This document shows, in pieces, positions 41,512 through 50,051 of a DNA stretch of 64,000 bases; positions within the stretch are counted from its first letter, which is position 1; each line of letters starts with the position of its first letter. Location: contig CAVVIO010000045.1 of the NCBI GenBank assembly GCA_963748095.1, positions 1 through 64,000 on the forward strand, in the 5' to 3' direction. A model generated the notes under the pieces. It searched no databases and was not told the origin of the DNA. It was given only the letters and a program-made list of their open reading frames with translations. This DNA is from CAVVIO01 sp963748095. Its GTDB lineage: Bacteria > Bacteroidota > Bacteroidia > Bacteroidales > UBA10428. Both the position numbers and the translations under genes were made by a program.

Positions 41512-43005
41512 TTATTTGGTTGTTTTTAAAACGTTCGACTGAATATATTGATGAATGCCGGCAGCAGCTTTTCGTCCGTCACCCATGGCAAGGATCACAG
41601 TAGCTCCGCCCCGCACAATATCTCCTCCTGCGAAGATATCGGGTATATTCGATTGCATGTTTTCCTGATTTACTTCAATCGTGCTCCATCGTGTCATTTT
41701 CAGTTCCGGTAAAGCATGCGGAATGATCGGATTGGGAGATACGCCGACACTAACCACAACCAGGTCCACATCAATATCGTATTCAGATCCTTCTAAAGGT
41801 ATCGGTTTTCTACGACCCGAACTATCAGGCTCTCCAAGTTCCATTTTCTGGATCCGCATACGGTTCACACGTCCCTGTTCGTCAGCGAAATATTCTACCG
41901 GACTGTTTAAATTCAGAAATTCGATTCCTTCTTCCCGGGCATGGTGAAGCTCTTCGATACGCGCAGGCATCTCTTCAAATGACCGCCGATAAACAATCAT
42001 TGCCCGTTCGGCCCCAAGGCGTTTTGCTGTTCTCACCGAATCCATGGCTGTATTACCTCCTCCGATAACGGCTACTTTTTTACCAGATAATACAGGTGTG
42101 TCAAAGTCTTTTTTAGCTGCACCCATCAGGTTGATCCTGGTAAGGTACTCATTTGATGAAAAAATTCCCACATAGTTCTCACCGGGGATATTCATGAACC
42201 TTGGCAATCCGGCGCCACTTGCTACAAAGAAAGCAACAAATCCACGTTCTCTTAAATCATCGAAAGAGGCAGTTTTCCCAACAACAAAATTTGTCACGAA
42301 GTTCACCCCCAGTTTTTTCAGGTTATCTATCTCAACATCGACAATTATGTTGGGCAGTCTGAATTCGGGGATACCATACTTCAACACGCCGCCTATCTCA
42401 TGCAATGCTTCGAATACGGTAACCTCGTACCCCAATTTTGCCAGGTCGCCTGCGGCTGCCAGGCCTCCGGGGCCTGAACCGATGACGGCTACTTTAATTG
42501 AATTCTTTTCCGCTGCTTCCGGAACAGAAATATTCCCGCTGTTGCGTTCGTAATCGGCAGCAAACCTTTCAAGATTTCCAATAGCCACAGCCGGTTTTTT
42601 AAGTTTTTGTGTGTAAAAACACTGTGACTCACATTGAGCTTCCTGTGGGCATACACGTCCACATACCGCCGGAAGAGCATTCGTTTCTTTTAGTACTTTG
42701 GCTGAACCCAGGAAATCTCCGGCCTCAATTTTTTTAATAAAAGCGGGAATGTTTATTTCTACCGGGCAACCAGTAATGCAGGTAGGTGAGGGACAGTCGA
42801 TGCATCGTTGTGCTTCACTTACAGCCTGATCAACAGAGAGACCCTGGTTAACTTCCAGGTTATTTTTGTTACGGACATCCGGTTCCTGTTCGGGCATTTT
42901 AATCCTTTCCCGGTTTGTCCGTTCCTTGTTTTTTAATGTTTGTCTCAGCTTAACTCGCCATTCTTCATCTCTTAATTTCTTGAGATATTCCGGATCAAAA
43001 CTCAT
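41512..43005 (-). CDS. nfnB: NfnB-type NADPH-dependent flavoprotein (GltD-like)
   Basis: The 497-residue protein resembles the glutamate synthase small subunit. It has an N-terminal helical domain with two [4Fe-4S] motifs (CIDCPSPTCITGCP, then CGRVCPQEAQCESQC), an FAD-binding GSGPGGLAAAGDLAKLGYEV near residue 175, and an NADPH-binding GGGNTAMDSVRTAKRLGA. The C-terminal FAD motif is DIFAGGDIVRGGATVILAMGDGRKAA. No glutamate synthase large subunit is nearby. The gene instead follows an NfnA-like gene after 24 bases. In Thermotoga and Clostridium the pair forms NfnAB, an electron-bifurcating NADH-dependent ferredoxin:NADP+ oxidoreductase. A SudAB-type sulfide dehydrogenase is the alternative reading. 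Confidence 0.85.
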   Translation of the reverse strand: MSFDPEYLKKLRDEEWRVKLRQTLKNKERTNRERIKMPEQEPDVRNKNNLEVNQGLSVDQAVSEAQRCIDCPSPTCITGCPVEINIPAFIKKIEAGDFLGSAKVLKETNALPAVCGRVCPQEAQCESQCFYTQKLKKPAVAIGNLERFAADYERNSGNISVPEAAEKNSIKVAVIGSGPGGLAAAGDLAKLGYEVTVFEALHEIGGVLKYGIPEFRLPNIIVDVEIDNLKKLGVNFVTNFVVGKTASFDDLRERGFVAFFVASGAGLPRFMNIPGENYVGIFSSNEYLTRINLMGAAKKDFDTPVLSGKKVAVIGGGNTAMDSVRTAKRLGAERAMIVYRRSFEEMPARIEELHHAREEGIEFLNLNSPVEYFADEQGRVNRMRIQKMELGEPDSSGRRKPIPLEGSEYDIDVDLVVVSVGVSPNPIIPHALPELKMTRWSTIEVNQENMQSNIPDIFAGGDIVRGGATVILAMGDGRKAAAGIHQYIQSNVLKTTK

Positions 43006-43029
43006 CTTTATATGATTTCTACAATTATT

Positions 43030-43857
43030 TTAACTATTAATCTGCAGGTATTGTTCGTATGCTTCTTTTTCCATATCCCTGTATGCACCGAGCCTTGTCA
43101 GTAATTCGTCAAAGTCAACTTCATGGGCATTGAATTCGGGGCCATCAATACACACGAATTTTGTTTTTCCTTCTACCGAAACTCTGCAGGCTCCGCACAT
43201 TCCTGTACCATCTACCATAATGGTATTCAGACTTGCTACAGTTGGGATATTATACTTTTTGGTTGTAAGGGCAGCAAACTTCATCATAATTGCCGGACCG
43301 ATAACAACAGCCTGGTTTACCTTTTCGCGGGCAATAATTTCTTCCATTCCCTGCGTAACCAGTCCTTTTCTTCCGTAGGTACCGTCATCGGTCATTACGA
43401 TTACTTCGTCGGAATGGGCTTTCATCTGTTCCTCAAGTATTACTAAATCCTTTGTTCTGGCAGCCAATACAGTAATTACCCTGTTCCCTGCGTTTTTCAT
43501 TGCTTCCACGATGGGTAGCAAAGGGGCAACTCCTACACCGCCTCCGGCGCATAAAACGGTTCCAATATTAGTAATATGTGTTGCCTGGCCCAATGGGCCC
43601 ACTACATCGGTTAAGTAATCACCTATATTTAACGAGGTTACTTTGTGTGAGGTAACTCCCACTTTTTGTATAACCAGGGTAATTGTGCCCTTATCTTTAT
43701 CGGCCTGTGATATTGTCAGGGGAATCCGTTCACCGGCCTTCCCTATTTTTACAATAACAAAGTGTCCTGCTTTGCGCTTTTGAGCAATCTCGGGAGCTTC
43801 GATCTCGAGTTGCACTACATTTTCTGAAAAATGTTTCTTTGCGACTATCCTGTTCAT
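43030..43857 (-). CDS. nfnA: NfnA-type FAD/[2Fe-2S] subunit
   Basis: The 275-residue protein is of the ferredoxin-NADP+ reductase superfamily, PyrK/NfnA branch. An FAD domain (ERIPLTISQADKDKGTITLVIQKVG) is followed by an NAD-binding domain (VLCAGGGVGVAPLLPIVEAM) and a C-terminal [2Fe-2S] site (MCGACRVSV, then FVCIDGPEFN). In NfnA the cluster has one Asp and three Cys; the D-G-T-G-M-C-G-A-C stretch here matches that. It is the first gene of the operon and probably forms a heterodimer with the following protein, passing electrons between NADH, ferredoxin and NADPH. It is divergent from the pnt operon. Confidence 0.86.
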   Translation of the reverse strand: MNRIVAKKHFSENVVQLEIEAPEIAQKRKAGHFVIVKIGKAGERIPLTISQADKDKGTITLVIQKVGVTSHKVTSLNIGDYLTDVVGPLGQATHITNIGTVLCAGGGVGVAPLLPIVEAMKNAGNRVITVLAARTKDLVILEEQMKAHSDEVIVMTDDGTYGRKGLVTQGMEEIIAREKVNQAVVIGPAIMMKFAALTTKKYNIPTVASLNTIMVDGTGMCGACRVSVEGKTKFVCIDGPEFNAHEVDFDELLTRLGAYRDMEKEAYEQYLQINS

Positions 43858-44244
43858 GTAAGTGCGAGTTTTACAATTTCTTGTTAAAAATGTTCCAAAA
43901 TTAGTACTTACAGGAATACATTTACTATCCCTTCAACATTACAACTATCAAATTGTTGATTATTAATCGGATAAAATGAACATTAAAAGCTATTTAAATT
44001 CAATATAAATTACAAGCCGGGATTCAGCTGAAAAAGGTACAATGACTTGAACATATCTAACTGCTTATTTTTGTTAAATGAAATCAGGATTATGTAAAAC
44101 AGAAATAAATTAATATGCCTTATAGCTCTTATTTATAGGGAAAAACATTGTCAACGACCGTATAAATTTTTAACTTGCTTAAGTAAATGACTAAACAAAA
44201 CGGGGGAGCAAGTGTTATACTAACTTTCAAAGCAAAAATACAAT
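43858..44244. promoter_or_regulatory. Divergent control region between nfn and pnt operons
   Basis: These 387 bases separate the starts of two operons that both balance NADH and NADPH. Promoters of both must lie here. The sequence is AT-rich without an open frame. I see no palindrome strong enough to name an operator, and no confident match to a Bacteroidota promoter. Confidence 0.45.
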
Positions 44245-45375
44245 ATGAAAATAGGAATACTCAAAGAAAGTGGACCGGAAAACAGGGTTGCACTTATACC
44301 GGAAGGTGTGAAAGCATTAAAAGGTTTGAAACTGGAAGTACTTGTAGAAAAGAAAGCCGGTGAAAAAGCTTTTTTTGCCGACAATCAGTATACAGAAGCC
44401 GGGGCAGCAATAGTTTCGCGCGATGAATTGTTAAAACAAGCAGACATTCTTTTAAAAATAAATCCACCGGAAATTGAGGAAATAAAGAATATAAAGGAAA
44501 AAAAGGTAATCATTGCCATGATGGACCCTTTCTTCAATAAAGAATTGGTGAAAGAATTGGCTAAAAGCAAGATTACATCTTTCAGTATGGAGTTGGTGCC
44601 CCGAATTTCCCGGGCACAGTCAATGGATATATTATCCTCCATGGCTACTATTGCGGGTTATAAAGCAGTTTTGGATGCAGCCAGTCATCTTTCCAAGTTT
44701 TTCCCAATGTTTATGTCAGCAGCAGGAACAATAAAACCTGCCAAAGTTTTAATCCTGGGTGCAGGAGTGGCAGGATTACAAGCCATAGCCATTTCACGTA
44801 AACTTGGAGCTGTAGTGGAAGTATTCGATGTACGGTCGGCTGTTAAAGAGGAAGTAAAGAGCCTGGGCGGCAAATTTGTGGAAGTGGAAGGAGCTGTAGA
44901 AGATGCCTCCGCCGGAGGATATGCTGTTGAACAAACCGAAGATTTTAAAAAGAAACAAGCCCAGCTGATACACGATCATGCTGTAAAATCGGATGTGATA
45001 ATCTGTACGGCCCAGATTCCTGGTAGAAAAGCGCCTTTACTGGTAAAAAAGGAAACCGTAGAACAAATGCTGGCCGGTTCAGTTATAATCGATCTGGCTG
45101 CTTCTACAGGAGGTAATTGCGAGTTGACAGAAAACAATAAAGTAATTGAGAAAAACCAGGTAACCATCATCGGGAATTCTGAATATCCATCGGGCATGCC
45201 GAAAGACGCCAGTTCAATGTTTGGTAAAAACTGCATTAACTTCATAAAACTACTTGTGGATGAAGAGGGAAACCTGAACCTTAATTTTGAAGATGAGATT
45301 CTGAAGGGAGCTTGCCTTACGCATAACGGAGAAGTTGTAAATGAAAAAGTGAAAGAACACATAACAGCAAAATAA
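44245..45375 (+). CDS. pntAA: NAD(P) transhydrogenase alpha subunit, soluble part
   Basis: The 376-residue protein is the NAD(H)-binding domain I of the proton-translocating transhydrogenase. It has ESGPENRVALIPEGVKAL at the start, the RISRAQSMDILSSMATIAGYKAV loop with the nicotinamide-contacting Arg and Gln, and the nucleotide fold VLILGAGVAGLQAIAISRKLGAVVEVFDVR. The alpha subunit is split into two genes, as in Rhodospirillum. It is spaced 7 bases from pntAB and is the first gene of the operon. No membrane helix is present, as expected. Confidence 0.94.
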   Translation: MKIGILKESGPENRVALIPEGVKALKGLKLEVLVEKKAGEKAFFADNQYTEAGAAIVSRDELLKQADILLKINPPEIEEIKNIKEKKVIIAMMDPFFNKELVKELAKSKITSFSMELVPRISRAQSMDILSSMATIAGYKAVLDAASHLSKFFPMFMSAAGTIKPAKVLILGAGVAGLQAIAISRKLGAVVEVFDVRSAVKEEVKSLGGKFVEVEGAVEDASAGGYAVEQTEDFKKKQAQLIHDHAVKSDVIICTAQIPGRKAPLLVKKETVEQMLAGSVIIDLAASTGGNCELTENNKVIEKNQVTIIGNSEYPSGMPKDASSMFGKNCINFIKLLVDEEGNLNLNFEDEILKGACLTHNGEVVNEKVKEHITAK

Positions 45376-45382
45376 TCATACT

Positions 45383-45703
45383 ATGGAAAACATACTCGTT
45401 TTTTTCTACAATTATAAAGATGCTATTTTTATCATTGTACTTTCGGTCTTTTTAGGGATCGAAGTAATATCTAATGTGCCTTCTGTGTTGCATACACCCC
45501 TGATGTCGGGAGCTAATGCTATTAGCGGAGTGATAATAATCGGCGGGATCATATTGCTTGGGCATGCCGATTTAACCAGAATATCTGCAAATCTTATTCT
45601 TGGCATATTAGCTGTATTTCTTGCTACCCTTAACGTGGCAGGTGGATTTGTAGTCACCGACAGAATGCTTGAAATGTTTAAAAAAAGAAAAAAAACAAAA
45701 TAA
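45383..45703 (+). CDS. pntAB: NAD(P) transhydrogenase alpha subunit, membrane part
   Basis: The 106-residue protein has three hydrophobic helices: AIFIIVLSVFLGIEVISNVP, ISGVIIIGGIILLGHADL and ILGILAVFLATLNVAGGFVVTDRML. The motif SVLHTPLMSGANAISGV is diagnostic for PntAB. The tail is basic (FKKRKKTK). It forms part of the proton channel with PntB. The gaps to both neighbours are only a few bases (7 before, 3 after), so the three genes form one translation-coupled operon. Confidence 0.94.
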   Translation: MENILVFFYNYKDAIFIIVLSVFLGIEVISNVPSVLHTPLMSGANAISGVIIIGGIILLGHADLTRISANLILGILAVFLATLNVAGGFVVTDRMLEMFKKRKKTK

Positions 45704-45706
45704 TTT

Positions 45707-47119
45707 ATGAAGACATTGGAACAATTAGGAGTCACTTCCGGTGACGTAATATTACAACTCAGCTACCTGGTAGCCGCTATTTTATTTGTTATCGGTTTGA
45801 AGTTATTAAGTCATCCGGAAACGGCCAGACGTGGAAATCTTTGGGCCGCTGCAGGTATGGTGCTGGCCATGATTACCACCCTGTTTCTTCATAAAGATGC
45901 TGCCGGAAATACCATCGCTTTACCCAATATTATTCTTATTATTATTGTTATTAGCATTAGTACCATTGTTGGGGCTATAATGGCCCGGCGGGTAAAAATG
46001 ACGGCCATGCCTCAAATGGTATCTTTTTATAATGCTACCGGTGGGGCTGCATCAGCACTGGTTGCCCTTATGGAATTCTCCAATCCGAATAATTCATCTA
46101 CACTTGTGACCTTACTCGGACTTATTATCGGGAGTATTGCATTTAGCGGCAGTATGTACGCTTATGGTAAACTCGACGGGAAAGTAGGTGATATTATGGC
46201 GCCTGTAATGAAATATATAAACCTGCTGTTTCTCGCTGTTATAGTCTTAATTACCCTTTACCTGCTGTTCGGAACAGAAGCGCCGGCATGGTGGATATAT
46301 GTCCTTTTGACAATATCACTGGTTTACGGTGTAACTTTTGTGATGCCTATTGGCGGGGCTGATATGCCGGTGGTTATTTCCCTGTTGAATTCATTCACGG
46401 GAATAGCAGCCGCTATGGCAGGTTTCATTTACAGTAATGAAGCTATGATACTTGGTGGTATCCTGGTGGGCGCTGCCGGTACCATTCTCACCATTTTAAT
46501 GTGCCGGGCAATGAACCGTTCATTACTGAATGTAATAATAGGTGCATTTGGTGGTGGTGGAGTTGCCGGTATTGACCATGAAAAAGGAATAATTAAAGAA
46601 ATATCTTTAAGCGATGCCGCCGTATTACTGGCCTATACACAAAAAGTAGTGATCATCCCCGGATATGGATTGGCTGCCGCACAGGCACAGCATACCTGCA
46701 GTGAGCTGGATAAGTTATTATCCGAAAAAGGTGTGGAGGTGAAATATGCTATTCATCCGGTAGCCGGACGTATGCCCGGACATATGAATGTATTACTGGC
46801 AGAAGCCGATGTGCCCTATGAAAAATTGGTGGAAATGGATGACATCAATCCCGATATGCCGAATACGGATGTGGCGGTGGTGATCGGTGCCAATGATGTG
46901 GTAAATCCAGCTGCCAATGATGATCCTTCCAGCCCGATATACGGAATGCCGATTATCAAAGCGTACGAAGCTAAAAATATAATTGTGATGAAGCGTGGGA
47001 TGGGGAAAGGTTATGCTGCTATCGAGAACTACCTGTTTTATAACGATAAGACAAGGATGTTATTCGGAAATGCAAAAGATACATTACAAAAACTGGTGAG
47101 TGAGATAAAGAGTCTGTAA
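45707..47119 (+). CDS. pntB: NAD(P) transhydrogenase beta subunit
   Basis: The 470-residue protein has about nine membrane helices in its first 270 residues (for example MVSFYNATGGAASALVALMEF and MPVVISLLNSFTGIAAAMAGF). The NADP(H)-binding domain III follows, with VVIIPGYGLAAAQAQHTCSEL, HPVAGRMPGHMNVLLAEA, the DDINPDMPNTDVAVVIGAND loop and KRGMGKGYAA. The complex uses the proton-motive force to reduce NADP with NADH. It ends the operon; a strong terminator follows 27 bases after the stop. Confidence 0.95.
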   Translation: MKTLEQLGVTSGDVILQLSYLVAAILFVIGLKLLSHPETARRGNLWAAAGMVLAMITTLFLHKDAAGNTIALPNIILIIIVISISTIVGAIMARRVKMTAMPQMVSFYNATGGAASALVALMEFSNPNNSSTLVTLLGLIIGSIAFSGSMYAYGKLDGKVGDIMAPVMKYINLLFLAVIVLITLYLLFGTEAPAWWIYVLLTISLVYGVTFVMPIGGADMPVVISLLNSFTGIAAAMAGFIYSNEAMILGGILVGAAGTILTILMCRAMNRSLLNVIIGAFGGGGVAGIDHEKGIIKEISLSDAAVLLAYTQKVVIIPGYGLAAAQAQHTCSELDKLLSEKGVEVKYAIHPVAGRMPGHMNVLLAEADVPYEKLVEMDDINPDMPNTDVAVVIGANDVVNPAANDDPSSPIYGMPIIKAYEAKNIIVMKRGMGKGYAAIENYLFYNDKTRMLFGNAKDTLQKLVSEIKSL

Positions 47120-47145
47120 TAATTGATAAAAACCCATTTCCTTTC

Positions 47146-47178
47146 AAAATCGGCTCAGTTTGTACCTGAGCCGATTTT
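47146..47178 (+). terminator. Rho-independent terminator of the pnt operon
   Basis: A perfect 13-base stem (AAAATCGGCTCAG and CTGAGCCGATTTT) with a 7-base loop lies just after the pntB stop and is followed by gttttta. It is the clearest intrinsic terminator of the window. Confidence 0.9.
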
Positions 47179-47460
47179 GTTTTTACAGTGTTGTTGTTTT
47201 ATCTATTTTCGAAGTGAATAGAATTTCAGTTATCATCATACTTAATTCATCTTAAAAATTAAGACTTTATTTAAATTATCTTATTGGGTAATACACAGTT
47301 TAAACCTGACAAATATTAATAATAATTTCGTTAAGGAAAAAAGTGATTCGTCTTCTGAAATTTGAGTTTACTGGAATAGTGAAGTTTTAATGAAACTTAT
47401 TGAATAACATCCCGTTAAATTTCATGTGCCCTAATGGAATAAAGTATAAGAAAGCTATTC
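47179..47460. other. Leader region of the surface-protein locus
   Basis: About 280 AT-rich bases lie between the pnt terminator and the first surface-protein gene. I see no open frame. It should contain the promoter of the five-gene surface locus. A short sequence similar to the TAnnTTTG element (taaatttc) lies near 47415, but there is no matching upstream box, so I do not call it. Confidence 0.4.
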
Positions 47461-49579
47461 ATGAGTAAAAGAATTTTCATTTTTACACTTTTTATCGGAT
47501 TATTGAATTCACTGATTGGCATGTCGCAGGATCATCAGTCCAAAGACAACCATAAGGGAAACTGGGAAGATGCTGCCACATGGTTAATTGGTAATGGAAA
47601 TTTGTCAAATAATGATTATGTGGATATTTACGGTTATGTGGTGCGCAATACCGATCTTACCCTGAATAATGGTATAGTTCTGGATGTATATGATACACTG
47701 GTCATTTACGGAAATCTTACTATAGGGAACAACGGATACTTCAATGTGCACAATAATGCCATGGTAGTGGTTTACGGGAATGTAATTTCCGATAACCGTG
47801 TGGAAATAGATCTTTCCAGTTATTTTATTGTTTTAGGTGATTTTTCACAAGGTAATAATTCACAGGTTACTGCGCCCAGTGGTGACACTTTACTTTTTGT
47901 AACAGGTCAGTCGAGTTGCGGGCAGAATGCAACCTGCTTACCTTCAGATGTAGTGGGAGGGGAGGATGCACTGTTGGATAATCCCGATGTAGGTGGTTTT
48001 ATTTCAGGAACTTCTTCCCAAATATTACCTTCTAATCCGTTGATTTGTGGAAGCAGCCCTGTAACACTTTATATTCGTAATGATGGCAGTTCCTATCAAT
48101 GGTACAGGAACGGGACATCTATAGCTGGTGCAAACAGTTATACTTATCAGGCAACTATAACTGGTAATTATGATGTGGCTTTCACCGTGGGTGGAACAAA
48201 TTATAATCTTACAGGTTCACCAGATCCTGTAACAGTAACCTCCGCAGGTGTTCCTGTGATTACCTCAATTTCGGCAACAAGTCCTGTTGAAGAAGGACAA
48301 ACACTTTCCCTTTCTTCCAATGCTAATCCGGGAACAGGAACCTGGCCGATGACCTACAGCTGGCAGGGACCGTCATCATTTGCTTCTTCCGCTCAAAATG
48401 CCAATCTTTCACCGGCTACCACTAATATGACCGGGAATTATGTATTGACTGTTTTTAATAATGAAGGTTGTAGCGCAAAAGATACGGTATATGCAGAGGT
48501 TTTGCCCGCAGGGAGTTGTTGTGTTGGTTCACAGGTGGCTAGTAGGGATAATTACACAGGTAACTGGGAAGAAGCTTCAACATGGGCAACACCCAATGAG
48601 ACCTGGCGGGCTATTCCACCACCAACAAATCCCTTGTATAGTTTTACTACCTGCATAAACGGATACGTAACCCTTAACGGCGATCTGACCCTTAATGGAG
48701 GGCAGATGAATATCTGTGACACATTGGTAATTACCGGCAACCTTACTTTGTTGAATCCCACTCTCACTATTGGGCCAAACGCATTGCTTATCGTACTGGG
48801 GGATTTGATCGGCGACCAAAACGGAAGTAATGGTGTTCTGAATAATGGAGGTAGGGTTGTATTTGCCGGTGATTTTACTAAAAATGAGAATCGTGTATTT
48901 CGATGGTACAGGTGAAGTGTATATATTTGATGACACACCTTACGCTCCCGGATATACCTACACCGGCGACGAAACTACCCTGGCAGCAAATGATCCGGGA
49001 CTTTCAGATTTTGTAAATATTCTTATTGGTGGTGGAACAACCTGTAATGTTACAGCCTCCGTTTCTTCTACAAATATTACATGTAATTCCGGTAATGACG
49101 GATCAATTACTATCAGTTCACCGTCGGGTGGCAGTGGGGTATACGAATATACTATTGACGGAGGAACGGCATGGGGAACATCAGGAGATTTTACCGGATT
49201 ATCAGCAAGTTCTTATGATGTCCGCATACGGGATGCCAATTCTACAGTTTGTGTTGATACACTCGATGCAAGCCTGATTCTTACAGAACCTGCTGCAATT
49301 ACAATTACACTAATACCCGATACAGTTTGTTCCGGTGAGATAGCTACCTTTAATGCAGGATCCGGATTTGCTTTATATAATTGGAATGTTGATGGAGTTG
49401 CTGCCGGCACAGCGCAAATCCAGAATGTAACAAGAATAGTGAATACAGGCGTTACTGTTGATGTTCCGGTTCAGGTAATTGTTACAGATAATATTGGGTG
49501 TAATGGGACTTCCAATGCTGTAAATGCTACTTTTTTCAAGCTTCCTGAGACGGGGCCTGCCTATCATGTGGGTAATTAA
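47461..49579 (+). CDS. Exported surface protein with SprB-type repeat and C-terminal TGPxYHV motif, one frameshift
   Basis: The protein has about 705 residues. A signal peptide (RIFIFTLFIGLLNSLIGMSQ) leads to two copies of a beta-helix-like module that opens with G-N-W and a second W (KGNWEDAATW near residue 32; TGNWEEASTW near 365). Each module is rich in rungs of the type LTLNNGIVLDVYDTLVIYGNLT. Between them is a PKD/Ig-like part. After a frameshift near 48895, repaired by dropping one base, come an SprB-type repeat (ITCNSGNDGSITI through YDVRIRDA) and a final Ig-like domain. The end is KLPETGPAYHVGN, shared with two later proteins. There is no T9SS sorting domain. SprB repeats occur in the gliding adhesin of Flavobacterium, so this is probably an adhesin-like surface protein. 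Confidence 0.78.
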
Positions 49580-50051
49580 AATACATCATTATTGTTAATA
49601 ACTTTATTACCCGCATATATCAATTTTATCCTATTTTTCATCAATTATCCAGTATGTGTTACAAAATTGATGTAACCTAACTTCCGGTTTTTCGTTAAGG
49701 TCGATAACAGAATACATAACTTAAATACAGTCATTTAGTAAAGGCATTCTGTTAAAATAAGTCTGATTTGAGGAATGAATGATATGAATAAGCCGAATTT
49801 TAATATTGTTAACTTATTAATATACAATGTATTGAATAGAATTTACGCTGTTTTGTCTCATATAACAAATTCTCTCAAAAACGACTTTCAATTAAAAGCA
49901 TCCCTAATGTTAACAGTGGTTTCCTGCCCCGGACTAAAAATTCTACATCGGTTATATAATGGGTTTTGTCCGGTTTATAAGGGATCCTTTTATGAGAATG
50001 ATTATAATAAATCATTCACATTGGAATGGTGAATTATTGAAACGCCTGATT
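49580..50051. other. Intergenic region before the giant surface gene
   Basis: These are about 470 bases. An open frame of 85 codons at 49775-50032 has no signal, motif or family and overlaps the in-frame upstream extension of the giant gene, so I do not accept it. The region may hold a second promoter of the locus. No terminator hairpin is seen after 49579, which leaves read-through from the first gene possible. Confidence 0.45.

Noticed and set aside
41512..43005. Glutamate synthase small subunit (gltD).
   Set aside because: There is no large subunit gene, and an NfnA/PyrK-like gene lies directly upstream in the same operon, which fits Nfn (or SudAB) better.
49535..49579. LPETG near the C-terminus looks like a sortase signal (LPxTG).
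   Set aside because: No hydrophobic segment or basic tail follows, the protein ends seven residues after the G, the organism appears Gram-negative, and the sister motifs read KPETG and PATG. The wider TGPxYH pattern is the conserved part.
49775..50032. Open frame of 85 codons before the giant gene.
   Set aside because: No signal peptide, motif or plausible composition; it overlaps the upstream in-frame extension of the giant gene and lies in AT-rich intergenic DNA.
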